Shown in pieces: positions 33,769 to 45,184 of a stretch of DNA of 64,000 nt (positions within the stretch are counted from its first letter, which is position 1; each line of letters opens with the position of its first letter). The translations under genes were made by a program, and so were the position numbers. A model generated the notes under the pieces. That model did no database searches. It had not been told where the DNA came from and saw only the letters and a program-made list of their open reading frames with translations. This DNA is from Inia geoffrensis (Eukaryota; Chordata; Mammalia; Artiodactyla; Iniidae): positions 21,936,055 to 22,000,054 of the forward strand of contig CM070912.1 of NCBI GenBank assembly GCA_036417435.1, in the 5' to 3' direction.

Positions 33769-34047
33769 TTAGCCTCCATGTGTTTGTATGTTACAGATTT
33801 TTTTCCTGTAATTGATATCTAGTCTCATAGCATTGTGGTTGGAAAAGATACTTGATACAATTTCAATTTTCTTAAATTTACCAAGGCTTGATTTGTGACC
33901 CAAGATATGATCTATCCTGGAGAATGTTCCATTAGCACTTGAGAAGAAAGTGTAATCTGTTTTTGGATGGAATGTCCTATAAATATCAACTAAGTCCATC
34001 TTGTTTAATGTATCATTTAAAGTTTGTGTTTCCTTATTTATTTTCAT
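33769..34047 (-). pseudogene. L1 ORF2 endonuclease domain, partial
   Basis: 92 codons with the end of an APE-like endonuclease: FSRIDHILGHKSSL followed by the usual catalytic S-D-H-N region, here SNHNAMRLD. The expected aspartate of SDH is therefore asparagine, which would itself be expected to harm catalysis. The element is truncated upstream of this point. Confidence 0.8.
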
Positions 34048-34055
34048 TTTGGATG

Positions 34056-34640
34056 ATCTACATACTGACTTTTATATCCACCTTTGTAGTTACCTTTATT
34101 GTGCCCCATTTCTTTGTGTGGATTCAAAACACTGCCTAGTGCCCTTTTCTTTCAGTTTGAAGATTCCTTTCAGTATTTCTTATAGGACAGGTCTGTTACT
34201 GATGGATTTTCTCAGTTTTTGTTTATCTTAGAATATCTTGATTTCTCCTTTGTTTCTAAGGGATAGTTTTGCAGAATTTTTAGTTGACAGTCTGTTTCTT
34301 GCAGCATTTTGAATATGTCATCCCACTGCTCTCTGGTCTCTTGGTTTCTGATGAGAAGTCAATTGTTAATGGTATTGAGGACCCCTTGTACATGAGGATT
34401 CACTTTTTTCCTGCTGTTTTCAAGATTCTCTTTATGTCTTTGGCTTTTGACTGTTTGACTATGATGTATCTAGGTGTGAATTACTTTGAGTCTATCCTAC
34501 TTGGAATTTGTTGAGATTCTTCAATGTGCAGATTAAAGTTTTTCATTAAACCTGGAGAGACTTTGGCTATTATTTATTCACATATTCTTTATGTCCCTTC
34601 TCTGTTTCCCCTTCTGAGACTCCCATTATGCGTAGGCTGG
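34056..34640 (-). mobile_element. Older L1-type fragment, antisense
   Basis: Contains GAATATGTCATCCCACTGCTCTC, TTTCTGATGAGAAGTCAATTG, CTTTGGCTTTTGACTGTTTGAC and TTTATCCTACTTGGAATTTG-like text, common in old mammalian L1 copies. It abuts the younger truncated L1 on the left and is interrupted on the right by a Tigger element. Confidence 0.6.
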
Positions 34641-34644
34641 AATA

Positions 34645-35725
34645 CAATATTCCCCTCTTATCCACAGTTTTGCTTTATGCAGTTTGTACCTGCAGTCAAC
34701 CACAGTCCAGAAATATTAAATGGAAAATTCCAGAAATAAACAATTCACTAGTTTTAAATTGCAAGCTGTTTTGAGTAGCATGATGAAATCTTGCACCATC
34801 TGGCTCCAGCCCACCTGGGACGTGAATCATTCCATTGTCCAGTGCATCCACACTGTATGGTCTACCTACCACCTGTTAATCACTTATTGGTCACCTAAGT
34901 TATTCAATGGACTGTTGCAGCATTGCAGTGCTTGTGTTCAAGGAACCCTTACTTTACTTAATAATGGCCCCAAAGTACAAGACTAGTGATGCTGGCAGTT
35001 AGGATATGCCAAAGCAAAACAATAAAGTGCTCCTTTTATGTGAAAGGTGAGAGTTCTCAACTTAATAAGACAAAAAATTTGTATGCTCAGATTGCTAAGA
35101 TCTACAGTAAAAATGAATCTTCTCTCTGTGAAGTTGTGAAGATGGGAAAAGAAATTCATGCCAGTTTTGGTGTTGTACCTCAAACTGCAAAAGTTACAGC
35201 CACAGTGTGTGATAAGTGCTTAGCTAAGGTGGAAAAGGCATTAAATCTGTGGGTGGAAGACATGCTGATTGATGGCAATGTGTTAAGCCAGAAAGCACGG
35301 AGCCTATAAGAAAACTTCAGCAAAGGATCCCCTGAAACAAGTGATACCAAGCCATTTACTGCACGTAAAGTATGATTACATGGCTTCAGGAATAGGTTTG
35401 GACGAAAAATATAAAAACTACTAAAGAAACTGTATCTGCCAGTGACAAAGCTGCTGCCACATTTCTGGCAGAGTTGAAGCTAAAGAGAGAGATCACATTC
35501 ACATAACTTTTATTCAGTATATTGTTATAATTGTTCTCTTGATTTTAGCTATTGTTTTTAAGCTCTTACTGTGCCTGATTTGTAAATTAAACTTTATCAC
35601 AGGTATGTATGTATAGGAAAAAACATAGTATATAGGGTTGGGTCCTATCTGCAGTTTTAGGCATCCACTGGGGGTCTTGGAACATATCCCCTTGCAGGGG
35701 GGAGGATAAGGCAGGCACAACTGCA
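34645..35725 (+). mobile_element. Tigger (pogo/Tc1-mariner) DNA transposon remnant
   Basis: Left end TTCCCCTCTTATCCACAGTTTTG and right end with GGGGGTCTTGGAACATATCCCC are Tigger-type termini. It includes TAAATGGAAAATTCCAGAAA and a decayed transposase start. At about 1.08 kb it is shorter than full-length Tigger elements (about 2.4 kb), so most of the transposase is deleted. The subfamily is uncertain. Confidence 0.75.
34964..35312 (+). pseudogene. Tigger transposase N-terminal remnant
   Basis: Begins ATGGCCCCAAAG (MAPK), meets an in-frame TAG soon after GSDAGS-like codons, and then shifts frame. The readable part includes YAQIAKIYSKNESSLCEVVK (CENP-B-type helix-turn-helix) and KALNLWVEDM. 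It is dead transposon sequence, not a domesticated gene. Confidence 0.75.
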
Positions 35726-35734
35726 TTTCCCTTA

Positions 35735-35830
35735 TTGAGGTAAAAGAGCTCTTTAAATATTAAAGAAATTAACTACTTGTCTGTGATTTGAGCTACTGAT
35801 ATTTTATCCCAGATATTTTGAGAACTCCTG
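35735..35830 (-). mobile_element. Old L1 fragment right of Tigger
   Basis: AAAGAGCTCTTTAAATATTAAAG and CTACTTGTCTGTGATTTGAGC resemble antisense L1 ORF2. It may be the continuation of the L1 interrupted by the Tigger element. Confidence 0.4.
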
Positions 35831-36539
35831 CTCTAGAGATAGGTTTACCTTCAATACTTGCTTCTAGTCATAGAGATGATCAGACCTAAAGAGTAACATC
35901 CAATTACACTTGGCAAGAAAGGTGTTTCTTAAACAATGGAATTATTTTTTTTTGGAGTTTAATATTTTAAATCACCAAGTAAATTTTCTGGTGCTAGAGA
36001 TATAATGAAGTATGCTCTTTAAAGACCACAAGGCAGAATGCTGATAGAGGAACACAAGCAGAACCCAAGTCAATTCACTTCACTTACTGTAGCTTAAGAG
36101 GGGTTTTCCTTTTAACTTCCAAAATTAAACTGTTTGAAAATACTTCCACAGAGTGCTTTCTTTCCAAGGTAAACTCTCCAGCCACAAAATAGATGCATCA
36201 ATCAATAAAACAGAATCAAATACACCTCAACAGGCCAAATATATATATGATGGCATTAGAAATCAATGGAAATAATGGATTATTTAGTAAACTGTTTTGG
36301 ATAATTGGTTTACCATTTAGAAAAGAATTAAGATAGATTCCTACTTAATACCATGCATCAAAATAAGATGGCAGAAATATAAAAATGAAAATCATAAAAT
36401 AAAAAGGAAAATAGTCTAGTTGACTGTGTGGTCTTAGGAATGGGGAAGACCTTTCACCTATATATACAGTCAGATTCTATAAAGAAAAAGACCATGACGG
36501 TAATTTAAAAGTAAACAATAACCATCGTGCAATACACAT

Positions 36540-37226
36540 GAAGGGGTAATATTCTTTATATATAGTGAGTCCTTTCAAATCAATGTGAAATCAAACACCA
36601 AAACTGAAAAATGGACAAAGGATATGAAGATGGCATACAGGATATAAAAAGGATATATATTTTTTAAGGTTCATGCTTTCCAGTAATCAAAGAAATGCAG
36701 ACCAAAACAACAAACGTTTAAAAATATCCGTATCTTCCAATCTAATACATATAGGAATTTAGAATATGGTAAAGGTGGCATTTCAAAACATCCGGGAAAA
36801 AACGTGCTAGTCAATGAATAGCACTGGGGCAATTGCCTATAGTTGGGGGAAAAAATAAAAGCTAATTATTTAAAATTATGGATAAAAATAAAATGCTATA
36901 TACGGCTAACTGTAAAACAAAACAAAACAAAAAACGATAAACTTGAAAGGGCTTTCAAAAGAAAAGAAAAAAAAGGACACAAAACCCTAAACCCATGAAG
37001 AAAAAAAAAGGATAATCAAAACTTTAAACTTCTTTACGACAAAAGAAACCATAAACAATATTGAAAAATAAATTTGAAAACCAGTGTGAGGCTGGGAGAA
37101 AGTATTACAACTATATAACAGTTTAATATCTGGAATATATGAATAGGTACTAGAAATCAATGAAGAAAAATTAAAAACTTCAAGTATACAAACAGAAGCG
37201 TGGCCAGTAAGATGAAAAGATGTTCA
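36540..37226 (+). mobile_element. Old L1 ORF2 3' fragments
   Basis: ACTGAAAAATGGACAAAGGAT, CAAAGAAATGCAGACCAAAAC and nearby A-rich text show decayed L1 ORF2 3' sequence in sense. A 115-bp SINE interrupts it. Confidence 0.5.
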
Positions 37227-37346
37227 GGGAATCCCCTGGCGGTCCAGTGGTTGGAACTCTGTGCTTTCACTGCCAAGGGCCTGGGTTTGATCCCTGGTCA
37301 GGGAACTAAGATCCCACGTGCTGTGGGACGCAGCCAAAAAAAAAAA
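37227..37346 (+). mobile_element. Short (115-bp) tRNA-derived SINE
   Basis: GGGAATCCCCTGGCGGTCCA through GGGACGCAGCC and an A run. An AAGATGTTCA-like target duplication flanks it. It is inserted in L1 remnants. Confidence 0.88.
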
Positions 37347-37535
37347 GTTCAACTTCATAATAAAGAAATAGAAATTAAGACAAAATACCATGTTTTGGTC
37401 ATTAAATTGGCAAAAACTTAAGATTTATATTAGCCAGTACCAGAAGAGGTATAGAGAAATGAATACTATTTTACACACTGTTGGGATGGTGGGAAGAAAA
37501 CTGGTACAGTCTTTTGGGAGAGCAATTTGAAATAA
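37347..37535 (+). mobile_element. L1 ORF2 remnant, continuation
   Basis: ATTAAGACAAAATACCATGTTTTGG-like text then TACACACTGTTGGGATGGTGG and AGTCTTTTGGGAGAGCAATTTG, the standard L1 C-terminal coding pattern. Confidence 0.55.
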
Positions 37536-37544
37536 CAATAATAG

Positions 37545-37790
37545 CAACAATAACAGTTAATGCTTATGTAGTACATGTCCCAGGTACTATTCTAATTGCT
37601 TAAGATAAATTAGCTCATTTCATCTCTTTACAATACTATGAGGTAGGTACTATTATTTCTCCAGTTTATAGATGAAAAAACTGAGCCACAGAGATGTTGA
37701 GTAAAATCATACACAAAGATGTTGAACCTAGGAAGTTTGGCTCTAGAATCTGCTATTATCCACTATGCTATATTATCCTGCAGTGGCAGC
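37545..37790 (-). mobile_element. MIR-type SINE remnant
   Basis: TGCTTATGTAGTACATGTCCC, TCATTTCATCTCTTTACAA, TGAGGTAGGTACTATTA and AGATGAAAAAACTGAGCC form an antisense MIR. Confidence 0.65.
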
Positions 37791-38199
37791 CTTGGAAATA
37801 CACTGCTCCGATCTCCCTTGAAGACACCTCAGAGTTTAACTCCAAAATGCAACTAGCCTACAGCTGTTAGTGCCTTTAAGATTCACCTAATTTTTCAAGA
37901 TGGAGCCACTTTTTCCTCAGACAGTCTCCGGTCAATAACTGAGCATGAAGGAGTTCTAGGGCCTAGCCATTTCTTTCCAACACAGTACTACTCCTCTAAG
38001 AAGTAATCTTTATTTCAGAGTATCCTGCTGAGTTGGCTGAGACTCTGATAGATCTGTATCATGATCTGACCACTTTCCCTCTCCTTCAGCTTCTGCCCCT
38101 TGTCATTCACAGGCACTAACCCTTGAATACTATTTGCAGTTCTAACTCCATCTCAGTGTCAGCTTCCCAGAGGATCCAACTGATTCAACTGCCTTCCTA

Positions 38200-38722
38200 A
38201 CACAATTTTAAGTGCATATACCATTCTATCCAGCAATTTCATTTTTACATATGTAATCCAGAGAAAACCCTGCACATATGGATAAAGAAATAGGTACAAT
38301 GATATTCACTGCAGAACTGATGAGGATGATTATAATTTTTGTGACTTCTGTTTGAATAAAAAATTTAAAAATTAAAAAAAAAAGATGTTCACTACAGTAT
38401 TACTTATAATAGTGAAAAAAACTAAACACTGATCAATAGAGGAATGGTTAATTAAATTGTGGTACATACACACCACAGAATACTGAAAAGAATGAGATAA
38501 TTCTGTGCATACTGATATGAAAAGATTTAAGACATCATGAGAAAAAAAAAACCATAGAACAGTATGTATCATGAGATCCACTTATTTAAAAATATTTATT
38601 TCTGTAAGTACACATATACATAGATGCATAGGAAACTGAGTAATCACTGTTACTTCTGGAAAGGAAAGTTGGAGCTGGGGGTAGGAAAGTTAGAGATGGG
38701 CAAGAAAACCCTATATTTTCCC
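38200..38722 (+). mobile_element. Old L1 3' end
   Basis: AGCAATTTCATTTTTACATATG, a TTACTTATAATAGTG and GAGGAATGGTTAATTAAATTG sequence, and ACTGTTACTTCTGGAAAGG. This is the layout of an old L1M 3' end. Confidence 0.6.
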
Positions 38723-38837
38723 TTTTTTTTGGCTGCACCTCACAGTTTGTGGGATCTTAGTTCCTGGACCAGGGATTGAACCTGGGCCCTGCAGTGAAAG
38801 TGCCGAGTCCCAACTACTGGACCATGAGGGAATTCCC
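38723..38837 (-). mobile_element. Short (115-bp) tRNA-derived SINE
   Basis: Antisense copy from TTTTTTTTGGCTGCACCTCA to GAGGGAATTCCC. The target duplication is not clear. Confidence 0.82.
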
Positions 38838-38876
38838 TCATTTTTCATTTCAAAATTTAGAATGCATTCATATACA

Positions 38877-39770
38877 TTTGATCCTCATTATTTACAGATT
38901 CCATACCGGCAAATATATCCACTCATTAAAATTTATTTGTGCGCTTCCCTGGTGGCACAGTGGTTGGGAGTCCGCCTGCTGATGCAGAGGATGCGGGTTA
39001 TAGTGCCCCGGTCCAGGAGGATCCCACGTGCCACGGAGCGGCTGGGCCCGTGGGCCATGGCCGCTGGGCCTGCGCATCCAGAGCCTGTGCTCTGCGACGG
39101 GAGAGGCCGCAGCAGTGAGAGGCCCGCGTACCACACACACACAAAAAATTTGTTTGTAACCCTGAAATCAATAGTTGTGGCACTTTAGTGGTCATCTAAA
39201 GACATAGCACATGTGCGGTATGGCAAAAAACTGAGTCAGATGACACACACACTTTCATTTGAAGTCAAACCAGGTGATGCTCTGCCTTGCTTCAGCTCTC
39301 ATACAGAAAACAAGGGTTCTTTCCATGGTCTCTTTATACTGTGTTTTTTACATTTTTGTGCTTTTTCTTGGTGATTTTGCTGCTTAAAATGGGCCCCAAG
39401 TATAATGCTGAAGTGCTGCCTAGTGTTCCTAAGTGCAGGAAGGCTGTGATGTGCCTTTCAGAGAAAATATACGTATTAGATATGCTTCATTCAGACACGA
39501 GTTATGGTGCTGTTGGCATGATGTTATTATACATTATTAGTAGTATATAATATATATTATATATTAATATATAGTTGATTCATTGAATCCTTAAGGTGTC
39601 TTTAAACAGAAACACTCACAAAACTAGGTTACGTATTGACTAGTTGATGAAATGTGACCATAGGCTCGCAACAACATAACCCCTGGGGACGATAATCCAC
39701 TATTTACTAATCCAGTGTTCACAGTGATTTTATAGAACATAACTACCACATGAGAATCAAGTGTGTTATT
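38877..39770 (+). mobile_element. Second Tigger-type transposon remnant
   Basis: Left terminus TTGATCCTCATTATTTACAG mirrors the right end (TATAGAACATAACTACC then GAGAATCAAG, read in reverse). The start of a transposase frame lies near 39389 (MGPKYNAEVLPSVPKCRKAV), followed by a decayed helix-turn-helix. A CHR SINE (38941-39144) has inserted near the left end. It is a different subfamily from the copy at 34645. Confidence 0.65.
38941..39144 (+). mobile_element. CHR-type SINE, short class, inside Tigger
   Basis: Sense copy; target duplication AAAATTTRTTTGT at 38928-38940 and 39145-39157, one mismatch. The tail carries a small (AC)n expansion before the A run. Confidence 0.94.
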
Positions 39771-40344
39771 AAAGTTAAAAAAAAAAGCACAAGAGCTATG
39801 TTAACCAGAGTCCTTTAAAAATAGAGCAATAAAGATCAATACGGGTCAAGTGTCCTTTTAGCTCTCCTGTGCACTCAAATTCCACACCCCTGAGCTGCCT
39901 GCTTTTTACATGGTGATGAAACAGCTGTTTGGACTTTTATTAACTCAAATTTTTCTTCACAAGGCCCCACAAAAGAATTAAAGAAATCAGAAAAAATTAC
40001 TATTGACACGCTGGGTTCATCCCAAGAGACTTAAGATCTTACTACATAAATGACCCCTTGGTGAGCTTGGACCTAAACTAATATGATAGCCACTAGCCAC
40101 ATGTGGCTATTAAGAACTTGAAATATATCTATGATAAAATTTTTTTTAAAACACAAATTAAAGTCCTTTTAAATTTAAGAAATGCTACGAGAAGACAAAT
40201 TTTTATTTTCAGGATCCAATAACCACTAATTTTTATCAGTTTCCAAATATTTTACTACCCACCAATGCTCACAGCCAACATTAGAGAATCCAATACATTT
40301 TATTTACAAAGATCATGGAGGTCTATTCCAAATACTGCTCATCT

Positions 40345-40473
40345 GGGAATTCCCTGGTGGTCCAGTGGTTAGGACTCAGCACTTTCACTGCCGTGGCCGG
40401 GGTTCAATCCCTGGTCGGGGAACTAAAATCCCACAAGCTGCGCAGCGCAGCCGAAAAAAAACAAAACAAAACG
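40345..40473 (+). mobile_element. Short (115-bp) tRNA-derived SINE
   Basis: Sense copy GGGAATTCCCTGGTGGTCCA to GCGCAGCCG plus a CAAAA-variant tail. Target duplication AAYACTGCTCWTCT at 40331-40344 and 40474-40487, two mismatches. Confidence 0.92.
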
Positions 40474-40737
40474 AACACTGCTCTTCTTATGCCTTTCCCA
40501 CTCTGGTGAAGTGTCACGAGAAAACATGCTGCATTCTTCTCAAATACCCAAACTTCACACTATGAATTAACTACAGACGTTAGAATCTTGACTGTGCATA
40601 AGAGATTATAGCAAGACCTGATTCTTTCTTTTCACTTAGTTATATTATTGCTATTAAACATAAGGTCATCAGATGATGCAGAATAACTTGCTAAGCTGTT
40701 TGAAAAGTTATCCTTATTTAACATGAGGGCCAGTGAA

Positions 40738-40985
40738 AGGCAGCACAGAATACTGGCTAAGAGCATAGTAAGCTGGAGAGCAAGTCTGTCCAGGGCTCTG
40801 TCACTTACTAGCTCTGTAGCTTTGGGCAAGTTATTTATCCTCTCACTTTCTTCATCTGTAAAATGAGGGTGATAAATAGTACCTGCCTTATAGGGTTACT
40901 GAGGATTAAATGAGTTTAATCTTGCAAAAAGCTTAGAACAATACCTGGCACACAGAAGGGCTTAATAAATTAGTTACTATTATTA
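40738..40985 (+). mobile_element. MIR-type SINE, well preserved
   Basis: TGGCTAAGAGCATAG, TGTCACTTACTAGCTCTGTA, TTGGGCAAGTTATTTATCC, CTTCATCTGTAAAATGAGGG and GGCACACAGAAGGGCTTAAT span the whole MIR. Confidence 0.8.
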
Positions 40986-41849
40986 ATATTGAGAAGGTGT
41001 TTCAACAATACAAACAAAACGCTTCTGGCTACCTAACTTGGGGAATAGGTAACTAAACAATCATGGGTTGCATTCTTTACAACTATTTTCTATACTATTT
41101 TCAGACAACTGATATTTCAGAATTTATCAAACCTACTTCAACTGATCATATATTTGAGGCAATCTAGGCATCTTAGCCTGTTTCCTTATTTGTAAATAGG
41201 GATCTTCTATTATCTATTATACAGATTGTTGAAAGTATTTAGTAAGATAAGTATAGTATAAACAGTATAGTGCCTAGGTGTTCCTCCCCACTTAGTTCCA
41301 ACTGATTCCTATTTATCCAAATCTACAGAAAGCTACAGAAAGCAGGTTGGTTTCCTTTGCCCTGAGCCAGGGCCCTACATTCACTTGGTAACTTCTGGTG
41401 CTCAGGTGAAAACATACACCTTCCACAGAGCTGGCCTTAGAAACACCAATCTGTAAAATGACAGCAAGCATCATATGAATTGTAATCAAAGTCCATAAAA
41501 ACTTGAAGAGTATGGAGAAAATGAATGTAATTATGTTTTAGCAAATCACAGGAACTACCTTTTGAGTTGAAAGTCAGGTAAATTTTAAATACTTATAAAG
41601 TAAAATACCTTGTATATGAAGTTCATTATTCCATGAAGTGTGAGACAGGGTAAAATCGTCAAAAAAGGTATAAGTAAATCTACAGATGACAGAGTCATGA
41701 CGAATTACCAAGAGAAGAAACATGTTTTTAGGACTATTCCTTACTTTGAAAACTGTCAGTAACTGCTGACTGGGTCCGCCAGTCATGCCACCTAACTTAA
41801 CAAGTCTAATGCTGCTCAGTGGGGCTTAAGTGCCTCCTTGGTGACTCTG

Positions 41850-42235
41850 TTGCATCTCCCACAGCAGCTGTTTTGGACCTTTCCACTCTCCTCAAATTCT
41901 CTCTTGCCTGCCCAGAGTAGATAACCTTTCTTCTCACTGAAAGGAAAAAATCAAGGTCATGCAAATGAAGCAAACTTATTTGTCCATCTCTCCACCTGAA
42001 AACATCTTTGAAGCTCAGTGTACAATCTCAGAATTTCTCTGTACCACCTCTTCCGGTTTTTTGTTTTTTGAGAGCTTAATAGTAACTTTCACAGTGATTC
42101 TTTTTTTTTTTTTAATTGACGTAGAGTTGATGTATTTCCTGTTTCTTTTTAAGGAGATGAACTCCTTCACCTTCCCAAAGCTTAACCCTTAACTAATTCC
42201 CTTCCTACCCTTTCTTTTGACTTCAATTACTCCCT
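41850..42235 (+). mobile_element. L2 LINE remnant
   Basis: Pyrimidine-rich sequence with CATCTCTCCACCTGAAAACAT and CTTCCCAAAGCTTAACCC, comparable to the L2 blocks at 27 kb and 45 kb. Confidence 0.4.
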
Positions 42236-42237
42236 GG

Positions 42238-42430
42238 ACCAGTGCTGGTCAGAGTGTGGTCTTAGTATTTAAACATATCAGAATCTCTTAAATGGGTACG
42301 TGTGCCTGTGTGTGTCTTGGGGGGTGGGGGTGGGCGTGGGAGTTACTTGTTTTAAAATGCTGATATCTGGTATCCAGACCTATTGAATCGGGTTCCCCTT
42401 ATATGGTGCCAACAACTTGCATTTTAAACA
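42238..42430 (+). mobile_element. Possible MER5-related hAT remnant
   Basis: ACCAGTGCTGGTCAGAGTGTGG and TTAAAATGCTGATATCTGGT with ACCTATTGAATCGGG resemble the hAT/Charlie MER group. A G-rich (TG)n stretch lies inside. Confidence 0.4.
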
Positions 42431-42438
42431 AAATCTTC

Positions 42439-42550
42439 TTTTTTTTTTTGGCTGCATGGCACGTGGGATCTTGGTTCCCCAACCAGGGATCGAACCCACA
42501 CCCCCTGCAGTGGAAGCACAGTCTCAACCACTGGACCGCCAGGGACGTCC
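42439..42550 (-). mobile_element. Short (115-bp) tRNA-derived SINE
   Basis: Antisense copy TTTTGGCTGCATGGCACGTG to GCCAGGGACGTCC; CAAAAKCTTCT target duplication on both sides. Confidence 0.88.
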
Positions 42551-42689
42551 AGGCAAAAGCTTCTCGTTATTCTTGTGCACGCTAAAATCTGACAACTGTC
42601 TTAGACTAGCGATCTTTCTTCTGTCTACAAGATATTTATGTCTTTATATAAAAAACAAAACGAAGCAAACTATACTTCCTTTAAATGAT

Positions 42690-43105
42690 TATCTCAGATT
42701 GCCACCTTGCCTCTCTTCCTTTAGCTCTGTGGGGGAAATTTATCTCATTATCCACTCATTCCTCACACCCTTTGTAATATAATTTTCACTTCATTGCTCT
42801 ATGTAGGTTGCTCTTTCCAAGATCATTCTTGTCTTCTCCAGTCCTCATTGTCTTCAGCTTTTCCGAAGCATGCGACATTGGTAGCTCCTTCGTCCTGGCT
42901 CTGTCTTTGTTATCTTGAAACCATACTCCTGCTGTTCTCCCATCTCTGGGGCTGCCTCTTCTGTTTGGCTGGTTCTTTCCCCTTAAATGTTGTAAATCCC
43001 AAGGCTCTTAATTCTTTACAGAATGTTAGCCTCATCTTCTACCTGCTTGGGTGTCCGATTGTTACTTCAAACACACAATGCATATAAGATGGAACCTTCT
43101 GATTT
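42690..43105 (+). mobile_element. L2 LINE remnant
   Basis: TTGCCACCTTGCCTCTC, TGGTAGCTCCTTCGTCCTGGC and ACACAATGCATATAAGATGGAAC-like text fit decayed L2 coding sequence. Confidence 0.45.
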
Positions 43106-43224
43106 CCCATTTTCCTTCCTTCATTCAAATATTTACTGCCCATCACTATATGCTAGGCACTGTTCTAAATATTGGACATAAAAAGTTGTAAAAGGAGATG
43201 GAGGGAGACACTTTCAATAATGAA

Positions 43225-43399
43225 ACTGTCACTGCTCCAATCACCCAGTTTGGAAATAATGGAACCATCTTGTTGCTTGCCTCATTCTGTCCCTTCTAAT
43301 ATACTAAAAATCATTCTTTCCTTGTAATTTTTATTTGTTCCTTCCATTTCCACTGCTATCATCCCTATCTAGATCTTCATACCCTAATGTTGAAATTAT
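43225..43399 (+). mobile_element. L2 LINE remnant, left of SINE
   Basis: CCCAGTTTGGAAATAATGGAACC and CACTGCTATCATCCCTATCTAG match the L2 pattern. It is split by the SINE at 43411-43757 and resumes at about 43769. Confidence 0.5.
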
Positions 43400-43410
43400 T
43401 CTAATAATTT

Positions 43411-43757
43411 TTTTTTAATGTAACCTTTTTTAAAATTTTTTATTTATTTTTAATTTATTTTTGGCTGTGTTGGGTCTTCGTTGCTGCACTCAGGCTTCCT
43501 CTAGTTGCAGCGTGCCGGTTTCTCATTGTGGTGGCTTCTCTTGTTGTGGAGCATGGGCTCCAGGTGCGCGGGCTTCAGTAGTTGTAGCACGCAGGCTCAG
43601 TAGTTGTGGCTCACGTGCTCTAGGGCACAGGCTCAGTAGTTGTGGCACACAGGCTTAGTTGCTCCACTGCATGTGGGATCTTCCTAGACCAGGGCTCAAA
43701 CCCATGTCCCCTGCATTGGCAGGTGGATTCTTAACCACTGAGCCACCAGAGAAGCCC
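43411..43757 (-). mobile_element. CHR-type SINE, long class
   Basis: Antisense copy with an A/T-rich tail, TATTTTTGGCTGTGTTGGGT, through CCAGAGAAGCCC. Perfect 11-bp target duplication TCTAATAATTT at 43400-43410 and 43758-43768. Confidence 0.93.
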
Positions 43758-44318
43758 TCTAATAATTTCTTAACTAGTCTCTCTCCGTCTAGTTCCTTCT
43801 TATATTTCATTCATTCAACACATATTTACTGAATGGCTTCTATGTGCTAGGCACTCTTCTGGGTAATGGGATACAGCAGTAAGGCAAACCGCAACCCTTT
43901 TCTCATGAAGCATATATCTCAGCGGAGGGACACAGGAAAAAAATAAACAAATAAACAAGGTAATTGTAGATAGTTACAAATGTTACTATGACATTGGGAA
44001 ATGATACAGGGTAAGGGGTTAAAGAGCAGGAGGAAGCAAATCTTAGATTCTCAGGGTGGTTATGGAAGGCATCTCTGAAAAGGTGGTATCTGGCTTAGAT
44101 TATAAATCCTATCACACTACTAAGTTAATAATCTCAAAACACCACTTTCATGTTATCTCTCTGCTAATGAATTTTTAAAGGCTATCTATTGATTATAAAA
44201 CAAAGGCCACAATTCCCACCTAACTTTCCAATTTAATTTTCTAAAAAAATCTCCTACAGATTCTGCTTCAACTCAAAGTTACTATAAGTGGCGAAAAGGA
44301 TATGCCTGGCATAGTGCT

Positions 44319-44636
44319 CTTTTTTTTTTTTTAATTTATTTATTTTATTTATTTTTGGCTGCGTTGGGTCTTTGTTGCTGCACGCAGGCTTTCTCTAGTT
44401 GCGGTGAGAGGGGGCTACTCTTCGTTGCGGTGCGCAGGCTTCTCATTGTGGTGGCTTCTCTTGTTGCAGAGCATGAGCTCTAGGGTGTGTGGGCTTCAGC
44501 AGTTGTGGCTCATGGGCTCTAGAGCACACAGGCTTAGGTGCTCCGAGGCATGTGGGATCTTCCCGGACCAGGGCTTGAACCCCTGTCCCCTGCATTGGCA
44601 GGCGGATTCTTAACCACTGCACCACCAGGGAAGCCT
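44319..44636 (-). mobile_element. CHR-type SINE, long class
   Basis: Antisense copy with a TTTATTTATTTTTGGCTGCG tail. Target duplication TGGCATAGTGCT at 44307-44318 and 44637-44648. Confidence 0.93.
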
Positions 44637-44769
44637 TGGCATAGTGCTTTTTTCCCTTCAAGATATCCAAATGAATGTATACTCCCAACAAGTATTATAA
44701 TGTCCTTTGTACAAATAAAAAGGAAAGAAAGTTGCCTAAAATCATTCAGCTAATAAGGGACAGGTCTGG

Positions 44770-45035
44770 GCCACAAATAACAATAAAAGGTGCTATTTAT
44801 TAACGTTTATGTGCCAAACTATGTGTTAAGGGACTTACTTGTTTGTCTCATTTATTCCTCGTCACTGAAAGAGATAGGTATTATTATGACTAGGAAACTG
44901 ATATGGTTAGGTGTGGTTTGATTATTAGGAAACTGAAGCTTAGAGAAGCTTAAGTAATCTTCCTAAATCACTAAGAGGTCAAAATAGGATTAAAACTGAG
45001 ACCTGTCTGATTTAAAAGTCTATTAGACAACTATG
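44770..45035 (-). mobile_element. MIR-type SINE remnant
   Basis: TATTAACGTTTATGTGCCAAAC, TCTCATTTATTCCTCG, GAGATAGGTATTATTATGA and GAAACTGAAGCTTAGAGAAG make an antisense MIR. Confidence 0.65.
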
Positions 45036-45184
45036 CTTAATCAACTCAATGTTATGTGGAACAAACTCCAACCCTGGATCAACACAATGATCTTTTCCCA
45101 TATCTCCACTTAGTCTGCTGAACTCTACTGGAAAAAAATATATTACCAGAAGACTAGGATCATTAAAAAAAAATTATGCCCCAT

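Larger units (their letters stand above)
29899..34055 (-). mobile_element. 5'-truncated L1 of artiodactyl type, antisense
   Basis: About 4.2 kb read from the minus strand. The 3' tail (left end) has the TACTCCAATAAAGATG-type ending. ORF2 covers the C-terminal part of the endonuclease domain, reverse transcriptase and the cysteine-rich end. It is cut at the 5' side within the endonuclease region near 34050. Two CHR SINEs have inserted (30767-30977 and 31376-31589). Frame breaks and stops split ORF2, so it is not mobile now. Confidence 0.9.

Noticed and set aside
34986..35309. A 107-codon frame that looks like a DNA-binding protein
   Set aside because: It is the remnant of a Tigger transposase with stops and frameshifts on its left side, so not a domesticated gene.
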